64,000 nt of DNA from Bacteroidota bacterium (GTDB taxonomy: Bacteria; Bacteroidota; JABWAT01), in the NCBI GenBank assembly GCA_023151185.1, contig JAKLJL010000011.1, positions 57,581 through 121,580 of the forward strand, read 5' to 3'. The first letter of the stretch is position 1. Each line of letters begins with the position of its first letter. This document shows positions 18,185 through 27,143 of the stretch, piece by piece. The position numbers and the translations under genes are program-made. The notes beneath the pieces were generated by a model. That model ran no database searches, was not told the origin of the DNA, and worked only from the letters and a program-made list of their open reading frames with translations.

Positions 18185-19125
18185 TGAAAACGAGTTACTT
18201 TGCTTGGTTGGTTTTCCTGTTCATTTTTATTCTCTCCTGTACAGAAAACCCGTTTTTTGAAGAAAAAAGGGTGATTTCAAACGATGGATCCTATATTACC
18301 GGTAAAATCACCCTGCAGGGAGAGACTGATCATTCCGGAATTTACATTTGGGTTCGGGGACTCGGCGTCTCATCCTTTACAGGGGCTGACGGGACATTTA
18401 AACTGCTCCTGCCCGCCGTTGCATCCCAACCGGGCAAGGGTCTGACCGGATTTTACCCGGTTTACTTTTTTATGTCCAATTTCAGAGTGGATTCTGTTTC
18501 GCTTTATATCCGGAATGGTTTAGCCGAGTTTCCTCAGGCAGGATTTTCAAAAAAAGGTGAACTATTGAGGACAATAGATCTGGCCGGGTTGTTAACAATT
18601 TCGGTTGGGGTTTCACCGGATCTGCTTATTTCAGGGGATGCTGACTCAAGCTTTAATGAAGGTACCCAAACCTGGCAGTACACCAATCATCTGGACACAA
18701 TAAAAATCAAAACCCGGTTCCGGTTTAAGGCAGGATCAGAGGATGTTCGTCTCAATATTCCGCTGAACCGGTCAGGGCAGCCGGCTTATCAGCTTCTGAA
18801 AAAGGTGGATACCGGAAAGATAATCCAGGTTTTGAACACCGGGTTTTACCAGTGGGGAGTATTTAATGGGGTAGAAGGGGATGTGATTGAGTTTAATTCA
18901 CAGGCTGTATTTTTTGAAAAGGCAGGGGGGATTTCTGCAACCGAACCTGCTGAAGGTTTTTATCACTTTTTGCCGGCACTGATTCTGACTCAAACAGGAC
19001 TGCCCACCGGCTTGCTACAATCTCTGAAACCCTGCCTTTTTGAAAATAAGGCTACGACAAGATTCGCCGATATTCCGGTTCGGATCGTGTCTGAACAAGT
19101 TGAATTCAGACAGTTCAAAGACTGA
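18184..19125 (+). CDS. lipoprotein with carboxypeptidase-regulatory-like N-terminal domain, TonB-receptor partner
   Basis: 313 residues. The signal peptide (TSYFAWLVFLFIFILSC) ends in the lipobox ILSC. Residues 35-80 (GSYITGKITLQGE, SSFTGADGTFKLLLP) resemble a peptidase-regulatory-like beta sandwich. The remainder is beta-rich with no recognised family. The GTG start overlaps the receptor stop by 1 nt (TAGTGA), so translation is coupled. By analogy with other TonB-receptor/lipoprotein pairs of this lineage it may be a surface lid or ligand-binding accessory, but no catalytic motif is seen. Confidence 0.8.
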   Translation: MKTSYFAWLVFLFIFILSCTENPFFEEKRVISNDGSYITGKITLQGETDHSGIYIWVRGLGVSSFTGADGTFKLLLPAVASQPGKGLTGFYPVYFFMSNFRVDSVSLYIRNGLAEFPQAGFSKKGELLRTIDLAGLLTISVGVSPDLLISGDADSSFNEGTQTWQYTNHLDTIKIKTRFRFKAGSEDVRLNIPLNRSGQPAYQLLKKVDTGKIIQVLNTGFYQWGVFNGVEGDVIEFNSQAVFFEKAGGISATEPAEGFYHFLPALILTQTGLPTGLLQSLKPCLFENKATTRFADIPVRIVSEQVEFRQFKD

Positions 19126-22100
19126 TTATTTCCTTTCCTGGTAATACTTCCTGATAAAGTTCTGGTAGGTCTGGTTGTACTGGTCCAGTCCTTTTCTGAT
19201 TTCTTCCAGTTTGTCTGGCGGAAGTGCCGGGTTTTGGAGAGAAAAATCGGCCTGGTTCAGGTCCTTTTTGTTGGTAATGGATTCTCTTTTTTCTTCGAAT
19301 TCCCGTTCAATAGTGCTTCTCTGGGATTCCAGCATCCGGGTCAGAATTTTCTGCTGTCTTTCAATCACCCTGCTGTCCAGATTCTGGGTAAGTTCCTTTG
19401 CCGCCTTCTCCATTTCTTTTTCAACCTGTGAGAGTTGTCCGCCAAGCCCCGAACCCTGCTGACCTTTTTCGGTCCGTTCCATCAAATCCTGCAGTTGCTG
19501 ACGGATGGCTTCCTGCTGGGCTGCCATCTGGGCAAGGCGTTCCCTGGAGGGACCCTGCTGCTGCGGTTTTCCCTGTTCATTCAGAACCTGCTGGTTTAAT
19601 CCCTGCTGCTGATTGGCCAGTTCACGCATTTCATCCATAAAAGATTTTTGCTGGTCACCCTGCATGCCCTGTCCCTGCTGATTCGATTTCTGCGCCATGA
19701 GGGTCAATATCCGGTAAATCATCCCGTTGATCTGAGTCCGGCTATTGGTTCTGGCCTGTTCAGCAGAACCTGCCTGGTTTTCGGTATAGAATCCTTTAGC
19801 CTGTGAAAGCAGATTTCCGGCAATTTCAAGGTCATGGGAAAGTAAAATTCCAAGCTGTGGCTCCCTGGTGGCGATGGCAGAAGCTGAATCAACCAGAATA
19901 CGATGGTTCTGAAGCAGCATGTCAGTAAGGGAAGCCCCCCATTTATTCAGGTCCTTTGCCGGTGGAGGGCTTCCGGCAATTTCGGCCCACTCATTGGCTT
20001 TCAGCAGAAGGTTTCTGAGCAGTTTCAGGATGATCATGTTTTGATTTTCCTTGAATGCCTGCTGCATGTCACCCGACTCTTTCGACATTTCCTGAAGCTT
20101 TTCACTCAGTTCCTTTGATTCCTGCCGCGCCTGGGCGGTATTTTTTTGCTGAATCTTTTTTTGAACTCCGGCTGATTTTTGCGCCAGATTCTGCTTTTCG
20201 AGGAAGTCTTTCAGTTTATTAAGCTGATTTTCGGGAAGGTTTTGTTTATCCTTCAGCTCAGCCGCCTTTTTTTCAAGATCTTTAAGTGACTGGGCCAGTT
20301 CAGTTAACCTGTCGGTTTGGATTTGCTGTTTCAGTTCAGTTTTCGGGAAATCGGGGTTTTCTTTTTGCAGCCCCGCCTGAATATCCTGCTGGTCAAGTGC
20401 TAACTGATTGGTTTTCTGGCTGAATTCCTCAAATTTTTGCTCAAGCTGAAGCCGTTTAACCGTTTCAATTCCTTTTTCTATCTGTTCTTTCAGTTTATCA
20501 TTGTCAAGTTTCAGGTTTTTCAGGGCATCGAGAACCTGACTTCTGTCCAGCTTATTGACCGAGTCATCGAGTCTTTTCAGAAGTTCCTTCATTTCCTGAC
20601 TGCCGGTTTCCTGAATCATTTTCTGCAGCTCCAGGTATTTCTGAAGCGTTTCGGGAGCAAGCGTCTGGGATTTATTCAATTCTGAAAATTTGGCATCCAT
20701 CTTTTTCTGAAGATCTTCCCGGCTTTCCGTCAGTTTTTTCTTCTGACCGAGAATCTGTGCGGCTTCCTGCTGTTCAGAAAAATTGAGCTGCCCGTTTTTC
20801 CGCTTAAGGTCTTCCAGGGCTTTTTCAACTTCACGGTTGAATCTGGCTGATTCCTCTTTAATCCGTGCCAGCTCATCGGTCAACGTCCGGGTCAATGAAT
20901 CAGCCCGTTTAAAAGAGTCATCCGTTGAGGGGGTTTGAATCGTAAACAAATCACTCCAGGTAATGTGGCCGCCGGGTCTGAACGGAAAGTTATCTGCAAC
21001 ACCGACACGGAATTCTGCAATATCACCGGGGATGACAGTATCATCTGCAATCTTCCAGTTGAGCAGGCCTGAGTAAACCGGATCCGGATCGGGTAAAGCC
21101 AGAAGCTGCTCAGATTTCCAGGCGGGCTCCATCAGATCGAATACAGACCGGATCCGGTAAGTAACCAACACCCTCGAGACACCGAAGTCATCTTCCGCCG
21201 CCAGTTTTAACGGGATGGTAAAATCACGGGTGGTCAGATCCGAAACCGGCTGAACAGAAAGCACAGGCGCCTGGTCGGGTTGCACACTGACCTGAAACCA
21301 GGTTGAGTCCCGGTTTTCGAGTGAGTCAGAATCGAGAATCCGGAACCTGAACCGGAAATCCGAAAAAACCTGCCGGTCTGCCAACAGGGTTTTGCCCGAA
21401 GCAGAAACCGGGCTCCGGTTCCATCCTTCCAGGAAAAAGGAGGAAATTTCCTTTGAAGCTCCGGCTGTCAGCAGAAGTTTTGTTCCTTCCGGAACCAGTA
21501 TCTGATTTCCTTCTTTGAGAGTGTGAATGGCGGATGGTAATGACGTGTAGGCCGGCGGTTTAACAGAAAGTGTAAACCGGGCAATAAACGGCCTGTCAGT
21601 TACTTTGACGGTAAAAGTTTCGGAGTGGTACCAATCATTCCGGAGGGAATACGAAACATCTTCCTGCAAATCGGGGAGAACCCAGACAAGGGGTGTCCCG
21701 TTTTGGCCGGAAATGATTTCCGCCGGATAGCCGGTTCTTTCAATGATCAGATTTACCGGTGAAGGTGAATTCTGAACCTGTGCGACAATCCGCAGGGTAT
21801 CTCCCCGTTCAAGTTTGGTGTTTCCGGGCTCAAGGGAAACCGTCATTTGGCTCAGATGGGCTGATGGTAGAGACGGATTAAAAAAATCGTGCCATCCGGT
21901 CTGCAGGAAAAAGGCGGAGAGGACAACCAGCAGAAGAGTCAAACCAAAAAGGAAAAGAATCCGGTTTTCTGCCCTTGTCCGGTTTCGAAGACCAGGTACG
22001 GGAAGTTCCTGATCAGATCCGGGAAGGAAGAGGCTGTTCAGAAACTGATTCCTTCTGGCCGGGGGAAAGGCAGAGAATTCTCTCAGGATTTCTTCAAGGG

Positions 22101-22359
22101 CAAGGGGCTTAAGTCCGGAATTCAGCAGCCGGACTCTTTTCCGGATACGGACCAGAAAAAAAGAAAGCAGCCCGGTTCCTGAAAGCAGAAAGATCAGAAA
22201 AAGGGCCCACCGTAGCGAAACCGGCACAAGCTGATCGTCAAGAAAATAAACCGTTGAAAGTAAAAGTCCGGTGAAAATGAAAAATGTTCCGGCCAGCGGC
22301 CTGAACTGTCTCAGAATTTCGGCCCGGTAGATAAACCGTTTTAACTGATCCGGAGTCAT
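19126..22359 (-). CDS. large membrane-anchored Gln-rich coiled-coil protein (DUF4175-like)
   Basis: About 1077 residues from the ATG at 22359, which overlaps the DUF4159 stop codon by 4 nt (ATGA). Two N-terminal membrane helices (PLAGTFFIFTGLLLSTVYF and LRWALFLIFLLSGTGLLSFF) and a third near residue 155 (LFLFGLTLLLVVLSAFFL) precede a periplasmic beta region with Ig-like segments. From about residue 520 to the end it is almost entirely charged/Gln-rich coiled coil (ELKDKQNLPENQLNKLKDF; later QQQGLNQQVLNEQGKPQQ). The arrangement matches large DUF4175-like proteins found with DUF4159, BatA/DUF58 and MoxR genes. Here only DUF4159 is next to it. The role is unknown; envelope scaffolding is a guess. 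Confidence 0.8.
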   Translation of the reverse strand: MTPDQLKRFIYRAEILRQFRPLAGTFFIFTGLLLSTVYFLDDQLVPVSLRWALFLIFLLSGTGLLSFFLVRIRKRVRLLNSGLKPLALEEILREFSAFPPARRNQFLNSLFLPGSDQELPVPGLRNRTRAENRILFLFGLTLLLVVLSAFFLQTGWHDFFNPSLPSAHLSQMTVSLEPGNTKLERGDTLRIVAQVQNSPSPVNLIIERTGYPAEIISGQNGTPLVWVLPDLQEDVSYSLRNDWYHSETFTVKVTDRPFIARFTLSVKPPAYTSLPSAIHTLKEGNQILVPEGTKLLLTAGASKEISSFFLEGWNRSPVSASGKTLLADRQVFSDFRFRFRILDSDSLENRDSTWFQVSVQPDQAPVLSVQPVSDLTTRDFTIPLKLAAEDDFGVSRVLVTYRIRSVFDLMEPAWKSEQLLALPDPDPVYSGLLNWKIADDTVIPGDIAEFRVGVADNFPFRPGGHITWSDLFTIQTPSTDDSFKRADSLTRTLTDELARIKEESARFNREVEKALEDLKRKNGQLNFSEQQEAAQILGQKKKLTESREDLQKKMDAKFSELNKSQTLAPETLQKYLELQKMIQETGSQEMKELLKRLDDSVNKLDRSQVLDALKNLKLDNDKLKEQIEKGIETVKRLQLEQKFEEFSQKTNQLALDQQDIQAGLQKENPDFPKTELKQQIQTDRLTELAQSLKDLEKKAAELKDKQNLPENQLNKLKDFLEKQNLAQKSAGVQKKIQQKNTAQARQESKELSEKLQEMSKESGDMQQAFKENQNMIILKLLRNLLLKANEWAEIAGSPPPAKDLNKWGASLTDMLLQNHRILVDSASAIATREPQLGILLSHDLEIAGNLLSQAKGFYTENQAGSAEQARTNSRTQINGMIYRILTLMAQKSNQQGQGMQGDQQKSFMDEMRELANQQQGLNQQVLNEQGKPQQQGPSRERLAQMAAQQEAIRQQLQDLMERTEKGQQGSGLGGQLSQVEKEMEKAAKELTQNLDSRVIERQQKILTRMLESQRSTIEREFEEKRESITNKKDLNQADFSLQNPALPPDKLEEIRKGLDQYNQTYQNFIRKYYQERK

Positions 22360-23012
22360 TGGGTCACCGCCCAGATGACCAGGTTGGCGCCCATTTTCAA
22401 TGCCTGCAGCCGGGCTTCGGGGGTGTCCTGATGTACTTCCGGATCTTCCCATCCATCTCCCAGATCCGTTTCAGTTGTCAGCAGCAGAATCAACCTCTCT
22501 CCATTAAAAATGCCCCAGGCTTCGGGCGGCTTTCCGTCGTGTTCATGAATTTTGGGCAGCCCGGCGGGAAAGGGAAACCAGACAGAAAAAGCCGGAAAGG
22601 ATGCCGGTAGTTTTTTTAATTCCCTGTCAGGAAACAGGCTCTGAATCTCTTTTTTAGCATAGGGGAAAAGTCCGTAATTATCATCGATATGCAGAAATCC
22701 GCCATTTAAAAGGTATGCCCTTAAATTGGACCGCTCCGTTTCTGAAAAAATCAGATTTCCATGCCCGGTCGTGTGTAGAAAGTGAAACTGAAACAGAGAA
22801 GGAGACGTTGCTTCGACGGTTTCTGCCCGTGGAAAAACCTGAAGAGATGTTTTTTCTGAGATAAACCGGATCAGGTTCGGCAAACTGGTCGGGTTGGCAT
22901 ACCAATCGCCACCGCCGCCGTACTTCAGCAAACCGATGCGGGTTTGTCCATTGGCAGGTGCCCCGGAAACTGCCGCAAGCAGGAAAACGGTTAAAAATCG
23001 TGCTATCATCAT
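22356..23012 (-). CDS. DUF4159 domain-containing exported protein
   Basis: About 218 residues from the ATG at 23012; a TTG at 23045 adds eleven residues and has no ribosome site. A signal peptide (IARFLTVFLLAAVSGAPANG) precedes a Rossmann-like/GATase-like domain: IGLLKYGGGGDWYANP, FLHTTGHGNLIFS, LRAYLLNGGFLHIDDNYG and HEHDGKPPEAWGIFNGERL, which are the DUF4159 landmarks. The family usually sits with BatA/DUF58/MoxR genes in a putative aerotolerance or envelope-complex operon. Here it is first of a two-gene operon with the coiled-coil membrane protein. Confidence 0.87.
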   Translation of the reverse strand: MMIARFLTVFLLAAVSGAPANGQTRIGLLKYGGGGDWYANPTSLPNLIRFISEKTSLQVFPRAETVEATSPSLFQFHFLHTTGHGNLIFSETERSNLRAYLLNGGFLHIDDNYGLFPYAKKEIQSLFPDRELKKLPASFPAFSVWFPFPAGLPKIHEHDGKPPEAWGIFNGERLILLLTTETDLGDGWEDPEVHQDTPEARLQALKMGANLVIWAVTQ

Positions 23013-23198
23013 CTTAAGAATGAAGTTACGAACACGGGTTCCCAAAAGGAATTGAAATGAAGGCTGAAAAAACTGTGATGGAGTAAACAGAATCAGGCTG
23101 CATTAAATGAAAAAAGGATTAAATAATCTGAAACGGGTTGCATGAGTCCTGATTACCTCCGAAATTGTTAAAAATCAATAAGATTCCCTGGAGCAGAT

Positions 23199-25337
23199 AT
23201 GAAAACCAACCTGATTGTCTTTTTTGCAACCCTTTTATTGCTTTTCGCCGGTACCGCCAATGCCTACAATTACCTGTATGTTTCGGATCCCAGAGGCTGG
23301 GGTTCAATTCAGGGAACCATTGAAACTGCCGGTATTTCAGTTTCTCCAAAAGGTCTGTACACTGAAGTCGGCTTGTACCTGACCTTTTCTGCAAAAGGCT
23401 GGTACAATAATCAGACTGACACCCTGGAGACTGTTTATTACTTTGATTTGCCCGAAAACTCGGTTGTTTTTGATTCCTGGTTGTGGGTAGATAACCAAAT
23501 TATCCGGGGAAAGATAATGGATAAGTGGACGGCTTCCTCGATTTATGAAAACATAGTAAAAAGACGGAGGGACCCGTCCATATTAACAAAAACGGGATCA
23601 AACAGCTATCAGCTCAGGATCTTTCCGCTTGTTGCCAATCAAACCAGAAAGGTCAAACTGTCCTTTCTGATTCCGGCCCAGTGGTCTGCAAATCAGGTTC
23701 TAACATCCCTTCCAATGGAAATTCTCAATGTATCACGAACTGAAATTCAAAAGCTTTCTGTAATCACCTATCCCTCTGATGAGTGGAAGGAACCGGCATT
23801 TTCCAATCATCCTGAAATCAAATTTACTGAAGAAACAGACGAAAAATCGGACAGATTCTTCAGGGCAGATCTCCCGGCTTCCTATGTTTCAGGGAAATTA
23901 ACCTTCTCAGTGAAGTCCCCCATGAAGAACGGCATATATGTCAATCATTTCCAAAACGGAAATGAAGGTGTTTACCAGATGGCCATGATTCCAAGGGATG
24001 CACTTCAGATTTATCAGCCGGTAAAGATCGCAGTTCTGATCGATTATACCGCATCCAATTCAAGTTTGAATAAGCAGGATATTTTGGCAACGGTTAAAGA
24101 GGCTCTGCTTTCAAATCTCGGGACAAGGGATTCGTTTAACCTGATTATGTCCAATCTGAATATTACCCGGGTCAGCCAGACCTGGATGCCGGCTGATTCC
24201 GGAACAATCGGCCAGGTGTTCAGAAGTTTGAACGAAAACTCTTTTTCAAATTATTCCAATCTGCCAGTTCTTTTAAGCAATGGGATTCAGTTCGTAAAAG
24301 AAAAAGGCTCTGATGGAAAGGTTCTTTTGGTTTCAGATGACTCTCAGAACGGAACATACACCGCTGGAAATCAACTTGTTACGGATCTTTTGAAACTGAT
24401 GGATTCCAAAATCCCCGTTTCAATTGCAGATTATAACGAAAATTACAGTTGGCAGTACATCGGAAACCGGTATTATTATGGCAATGAATACTTTTACACC
24501 AATCTTTCCAGGATGACAGGAGGTTCATTTCAAAAAACGGACTATTCAAATCCGTTGCCTAAAGTGCTGTCGGGATTGTTTGTCAGTCTTGGAAATTTTC
24601 TGTCCTCATTTGACCTTTATACCGATGTTACCGGCGGTTATTGCTTCAGCAGGTTTTACCTGAATACTCAGACTAAATCAGGATACCTGAACCAGCCAAT
24701 TTACGAGATTGGCAAGTATAAAGGGCAGTTTCCGTTTACGGCAGAAGTTTCAGGGGAGTTTGAAGGTCAGACTTTTTCCCAGGCAATCAGTGTCTCAGAG
24801 GAATCATCCGGCACCTCGGACAGTCTCTCTGAAGAAATCTGGGCTGGCAGTCAAATCCGGTACCTGGAAAGCCTGAACCAGAGTAACTCGGTTGTAAATG
24901 AAATTGTGAATCTGAGTGTTACCGAAAGAGTTCTGTCAATTTACAGTGCCTTTTTATGCCTGGAACCCTCCCGTGGGGGTGAAGTTTGCTATGATTGTAT
25001 GGATGAATCCGGCCCATTGTCAGTTGACGGGGATACAGAAAGGGAATCGGCTGATTCTCTGATTCAGGCCTATCCTAATCCATTCAATAACCAGGTGAAT
25101 ATAGTCATTTCTCTTCCAGCCGGCACAGATTATACTCAAGTGTCTGGTGCAATTTATAATGTTCTCGGTCAGCAGGTAAAAACATTGAAGCTGGCTTCCG
25201 GTCAAACCGGATCAAAAGTTAAGGTTTCCTGGGAAGGAGCCGACGACAATGGAAGTTCTGTTGCTACAGGAGTTTATTTTCTGGTGGTTGAATTACCGGG
25301 AAAACGTCTGACGCACCGGCTTACCCTTGTGAAATAA
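23199..25337 (+). CDS. VIT/vWA-domain secreted protein with T9SS sorting domain
   Basis: 712 residues. The signal peptide is TNLIVFFATLLLLFAGTANA. Residues about 25-160 form a vault/inter-alpha-trypsin (VIT) domain (TVYYFDLPENSVVFDSWLW, GKIMDKWTASSIYENIVKRR, NSYQLRIFPL). The following vWA-like region has a degenerate MIDAS (DYTAS, then LLVSDDSQNG). The C-terminal ~90 residues are a type IX secretion sorting domain: QAYPNPFNNQVNIVISLPA, IYNVLGQQVKTL, ATGVYFLVVEL. It is therefore probably exported by Sec and then moved to the surface or medium by T9SS. GGAG lies 5 nt upstream of the ATG. Ligand unknown. Confidence 0.88.
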   Translation: MKTNLIVFFATLLLLFAGTANAYNYLYVSDPRGWGSIQGTIETAGISVSPKGLYTEVGLYLTFSAKGWYNNQTDTLETVYYFDLPENSVVFDSWLWVDNQIIRGKIMDKWTASSIYENIVKRRRDPSILTKTGSNSYQLRIFPLVANQTRKVKLSFLIPAQWSANQVLTSLPMEILNVSRTEIQKLSVITYPSDEWKEPAFSNHPEIKFTEETDEKSDRFFRADLPASYVSGKLTFSVKSPMKNGIYVNHFQNGNEGVYQMAMIPRDALQIYQPVKIAVLIDYTASNSSLNKQDILATVKEALLSNLGTRDSFNLIMSNLNITRVSQTWMPADSGTIGQVFRSLNENSFSNYSNLPVLLSNGIQFVKEKGSDGKVLLVSDDSQNGTYTAGNQLVTDLLKLMDSKIPVSIADYNENYSWQYIGNRYYYGNEYFYTNLSRMTGGSFQKTDYSNPLPKVLSGLFVSLGNFLSSFDLYTDVTGGYCFSRFYLNTQTKSGYLNQPIYEIGKYKGQFPFTAEVSGEFEGQTFSQAISVSEESSGTSDSLSEEIWAGSQIRYLESLNQSNSVVNEIVNLSVTERVLSIYSAFLCLEPSRGGEVCYDCMDESGPLSVDGDTERESADSLIQAYPNPFNNQVNIVISLPAGTDYTQVSGAIYNVLGQQVKTLKLASGQTGSKVKVSWEGADDNGSSVATGVYFLVVELPGKRLTHRLTLVK

Positions 25338-25358
25338 TTCGGGGAGGTCCTTTACCGG

Positions 25359-25390
25359 TTTGCAACTGCTTCGATTTTGCTCTATCTTTG
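25359..25390 (+). promoter_or_regulatory. Bacteroidota-type promoter of tRNA-Arg
   Basis: TTTG at 25359-25362 and TATCTTTG at 25383-25390 are separated by exactly 20 nt, a near-ideal -33/-7 pair, with the tRNA starting 16 nt after the -7 element. Confidence 0.7.
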
Positions 25391-25405
25391 CAGTCCTGTT
25401 TTCAT

Positions 25406-25479
25406 GCTCTCGTAGCTCAGCTGGATAGAGCGCTTGCCTCCGGAGCAAGAGGCCACAGGTTCGAATCCTGTCGAGAGTA
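25406..25479 (+). tRNA. tRNA-Arg (anticodon CCG)
   Basis: The 74-nt sequence folds as a cloverleaf: acceptor GCTCTCG / CGAGAGT with a G-U first pair, D stem GCTC/GAGC, anticodon stem CTTGC/GCAAG with loop CTCCGGA, and T arm ACAGG-TTCGAAT-CCTGT. The anticodon CCG reads CGG, which is the arginine codon most often seen in the protein genes of this window. The discriminator is A and CCA is not encoded. It has its own promoter and terminator. Confidence 0.97.
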
Positions 25480-25480
25480 C

Positions 25481-25509
25481 AAAGTCCGTCACTGACGGAC
25501 TTTTTTTTT
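25481..25509 (+). terminator. terminator of tRNA-Arg
   Basis: Stem AAAGTCCGTC / GACGGACTTT with loop ACT, the second arm running into a nine-T tract, starting 2 nt after the tRNA. Confidence 0.92.
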
Positions 25510-25612
25510 CTGCCAGGCCTTGTTCCCCGCTGAAAAAGGCTGCCTCCGGTTCCCATGCAAATTTCCGGACGCCGGTTTTGCTCCTCTTGCATTAGTTCCC
25601 GAAATTCAGGTC

Positions 25613-27139
25613 ATGAAAACCTCAATTTTTAGCCTGACCACCGTGTTCCTGCTTTCTGCATGCTCTGTATTTAATTCAGTTCAGGAAACCCGGACCGTTA
25701 CCCTGATTCACTGGAATGATTTCCATTCTGCCAACCTGCCGTACCTGATTAAACCGGTTCCCGGTGATACCTCTTCCTGGTACTCTGTTTCGGGTTACGC
25801 CAATTTTAAATCCTGGCTGGATTCTCTTCGTCAGAACGGTACCAATCCGGTTGTTGTGTTTGCCGGCGATGAATTTCAGGGTTCGCCGGTGTGTGCTGTT
25901 ACCCGTGGACGCAGTCAGGCCGAACTGATCCGGCATCTGGCCCCGGAGGTGATGATCTCGGGAAATCATGAGTTTGACTATGGAGACTCCCTGTTTTTTG
26001 CAATTGCTGATTCTGCCCACCTTCCGCTGATCTGTGCCAATATGATCAATAAGAAAACCGGAAGCCTTTTTTTCCCCGATTACACCTGGGTAGAACGGGG
26101 TGGAGTAAAGCTGGCCATGATCGGTTTGATGATGGACGACCTTGACCGTTATACCATGCCGGCCCGGATTTCCCAGATCCGGATTGACAACAGGGAAACG
26201 GCCCTGAAACGAACAATGGAAACGGTCCGGCAGGAATGTGGCAATCCTGATCTTTGGGTTGTTGTCTCACATGCAGGACTGGAGCCTGACCGGGAACTTG
26301 CCCGTGCTGTCCCTGAAATTGATGTCATTCTGGCGGCACATGACCATGAAATAACGCCGGAACCGGTCAGAATCGGGAAAACCCTGATTGCCGAAGCAGG
26401 ATACCGGGGACGTTACATCGGTGAATTGAAACTTCAAAAATCTGGCGGAGCCCTGGATTCTCTGAAATGGACTTTTAAGCTTCACGAAACCCGGACCGGC
26501 AAACTGAAGCCTGATAGCTCAGTGAACCGGATAGTTTTAAATTATGAAGTACTGCTCGGGGCAGAACTGGACCAGATTGTTGGTGAACTGACGGTTTCCT
26601 GGCCTCTGCCGGATGCAGAAGAAAATGGGGCAGCCAATTTTATTGCTGATGGATTGCGGGAAGAAACAGGCGCCGACATCGGGGTGGTGAATGCCGGGGG
26701 AATCAGGAAACCAATGCCTCCCGGACCGGTGAAAGTTAGAGATTGCTGGGAACTTCAGCCGTTCAGCAATGCGGTTGTTCTGATAAACCTGTCCGGTGCT
26801 GAATTGCTTAACGCCCTGGAGTTTTCTTTCCGCAATGCCGAAACTCCCCTGCACTTCAGCGGACTGAATCTGGTCATGAAGAAAAATGCTTCCGGAAAGT
26901 TTGATCTGCTTTCTGTTTCAATTCTGGGGAAACCGGTCGACCCGGCAAAACTTTATTCAATTGCCACCAATAACTACCTGAGCCAGAATATGAAACGCAC
27001 CTTCGGTCTGGATCCGGCTTCGGTTCAGGTGAATGAGACCGGTCTGGTTGACCGGGAAATTCTGGTTTCCCGGTTCAGGAAGACAGGCCGGGTTTCGCAG
27101 GAACCGGATGGCAGAAGGCAGATCAGGGAAGGGAATTAG
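25613..27139 (+). CDS. 5'-nucleotidase/UshA-like lipoprotein
   Basis: About 508 residues from the ATG at 25613, where a signal peptide with lipobox LLSAC begins; the longer reading frame upstream runs into the tRNA terminator. The metallophosphatase domain has HWNDFHS, GDEFQGSP, GNHEFDYG, VVSHAG and AAHDHE metal-ligand blocks. The C-terminal 5'-nucleotidase domain shows NFIADGLREE, VVNAGGIRK and ELQPFSNAVV, which position the nucleotide base. It probably hydrolyses nucleotides or related phosphoesters outside the inner membrane for salvage; exact substrate is not determined. Its stop lies 4 nt before the antiporter start, so the two are likely co-transcribed. Confidence 0.92.
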   Translation: MKTSIFSLTTVFLLSACSVFNSVQETRTVTLIHWNDFHSANLPYLIKPVPGDTSSWYSVSGYANFKSWLDSLRQNGTNPVVVFAGDEFQGSPVCAVTRGRSQAELIRHLAPEVMISGNHEFDYGDSLFFAIADSAHLPLICANMINKKTGSLFFPDYTWVERGGVKLAMIGLMMDDLDRYTMPARISQIRIDNRETALKRTMETVRQECGNPDLWVVVSHAGLEPDRELARAVPEIDVILAAHDHEITPEPVRIGKTLIAEAGYRGRYIGELKLQKSGGALDSLKWTFKLHETRTGKLKPDSSVNRIVLNYEVLLGAELDQIVGELTVSWPLPDAEENGAANFIADGLREETGADIGVVNAGGIRKPMPPGPVKVRDCWELQPFSNAVVLINLSGAELLNALEFSFRNAETPLHFSGLNLVMKKNASGKFDLLSVSILGKPVDPAKLYSIATNNYLSQNMKRTFGLDPASVQVNETGLVDREILVSRFRKTGRVSQEPDGRRQIREGN

Positions 27140-27143
27140 CACC

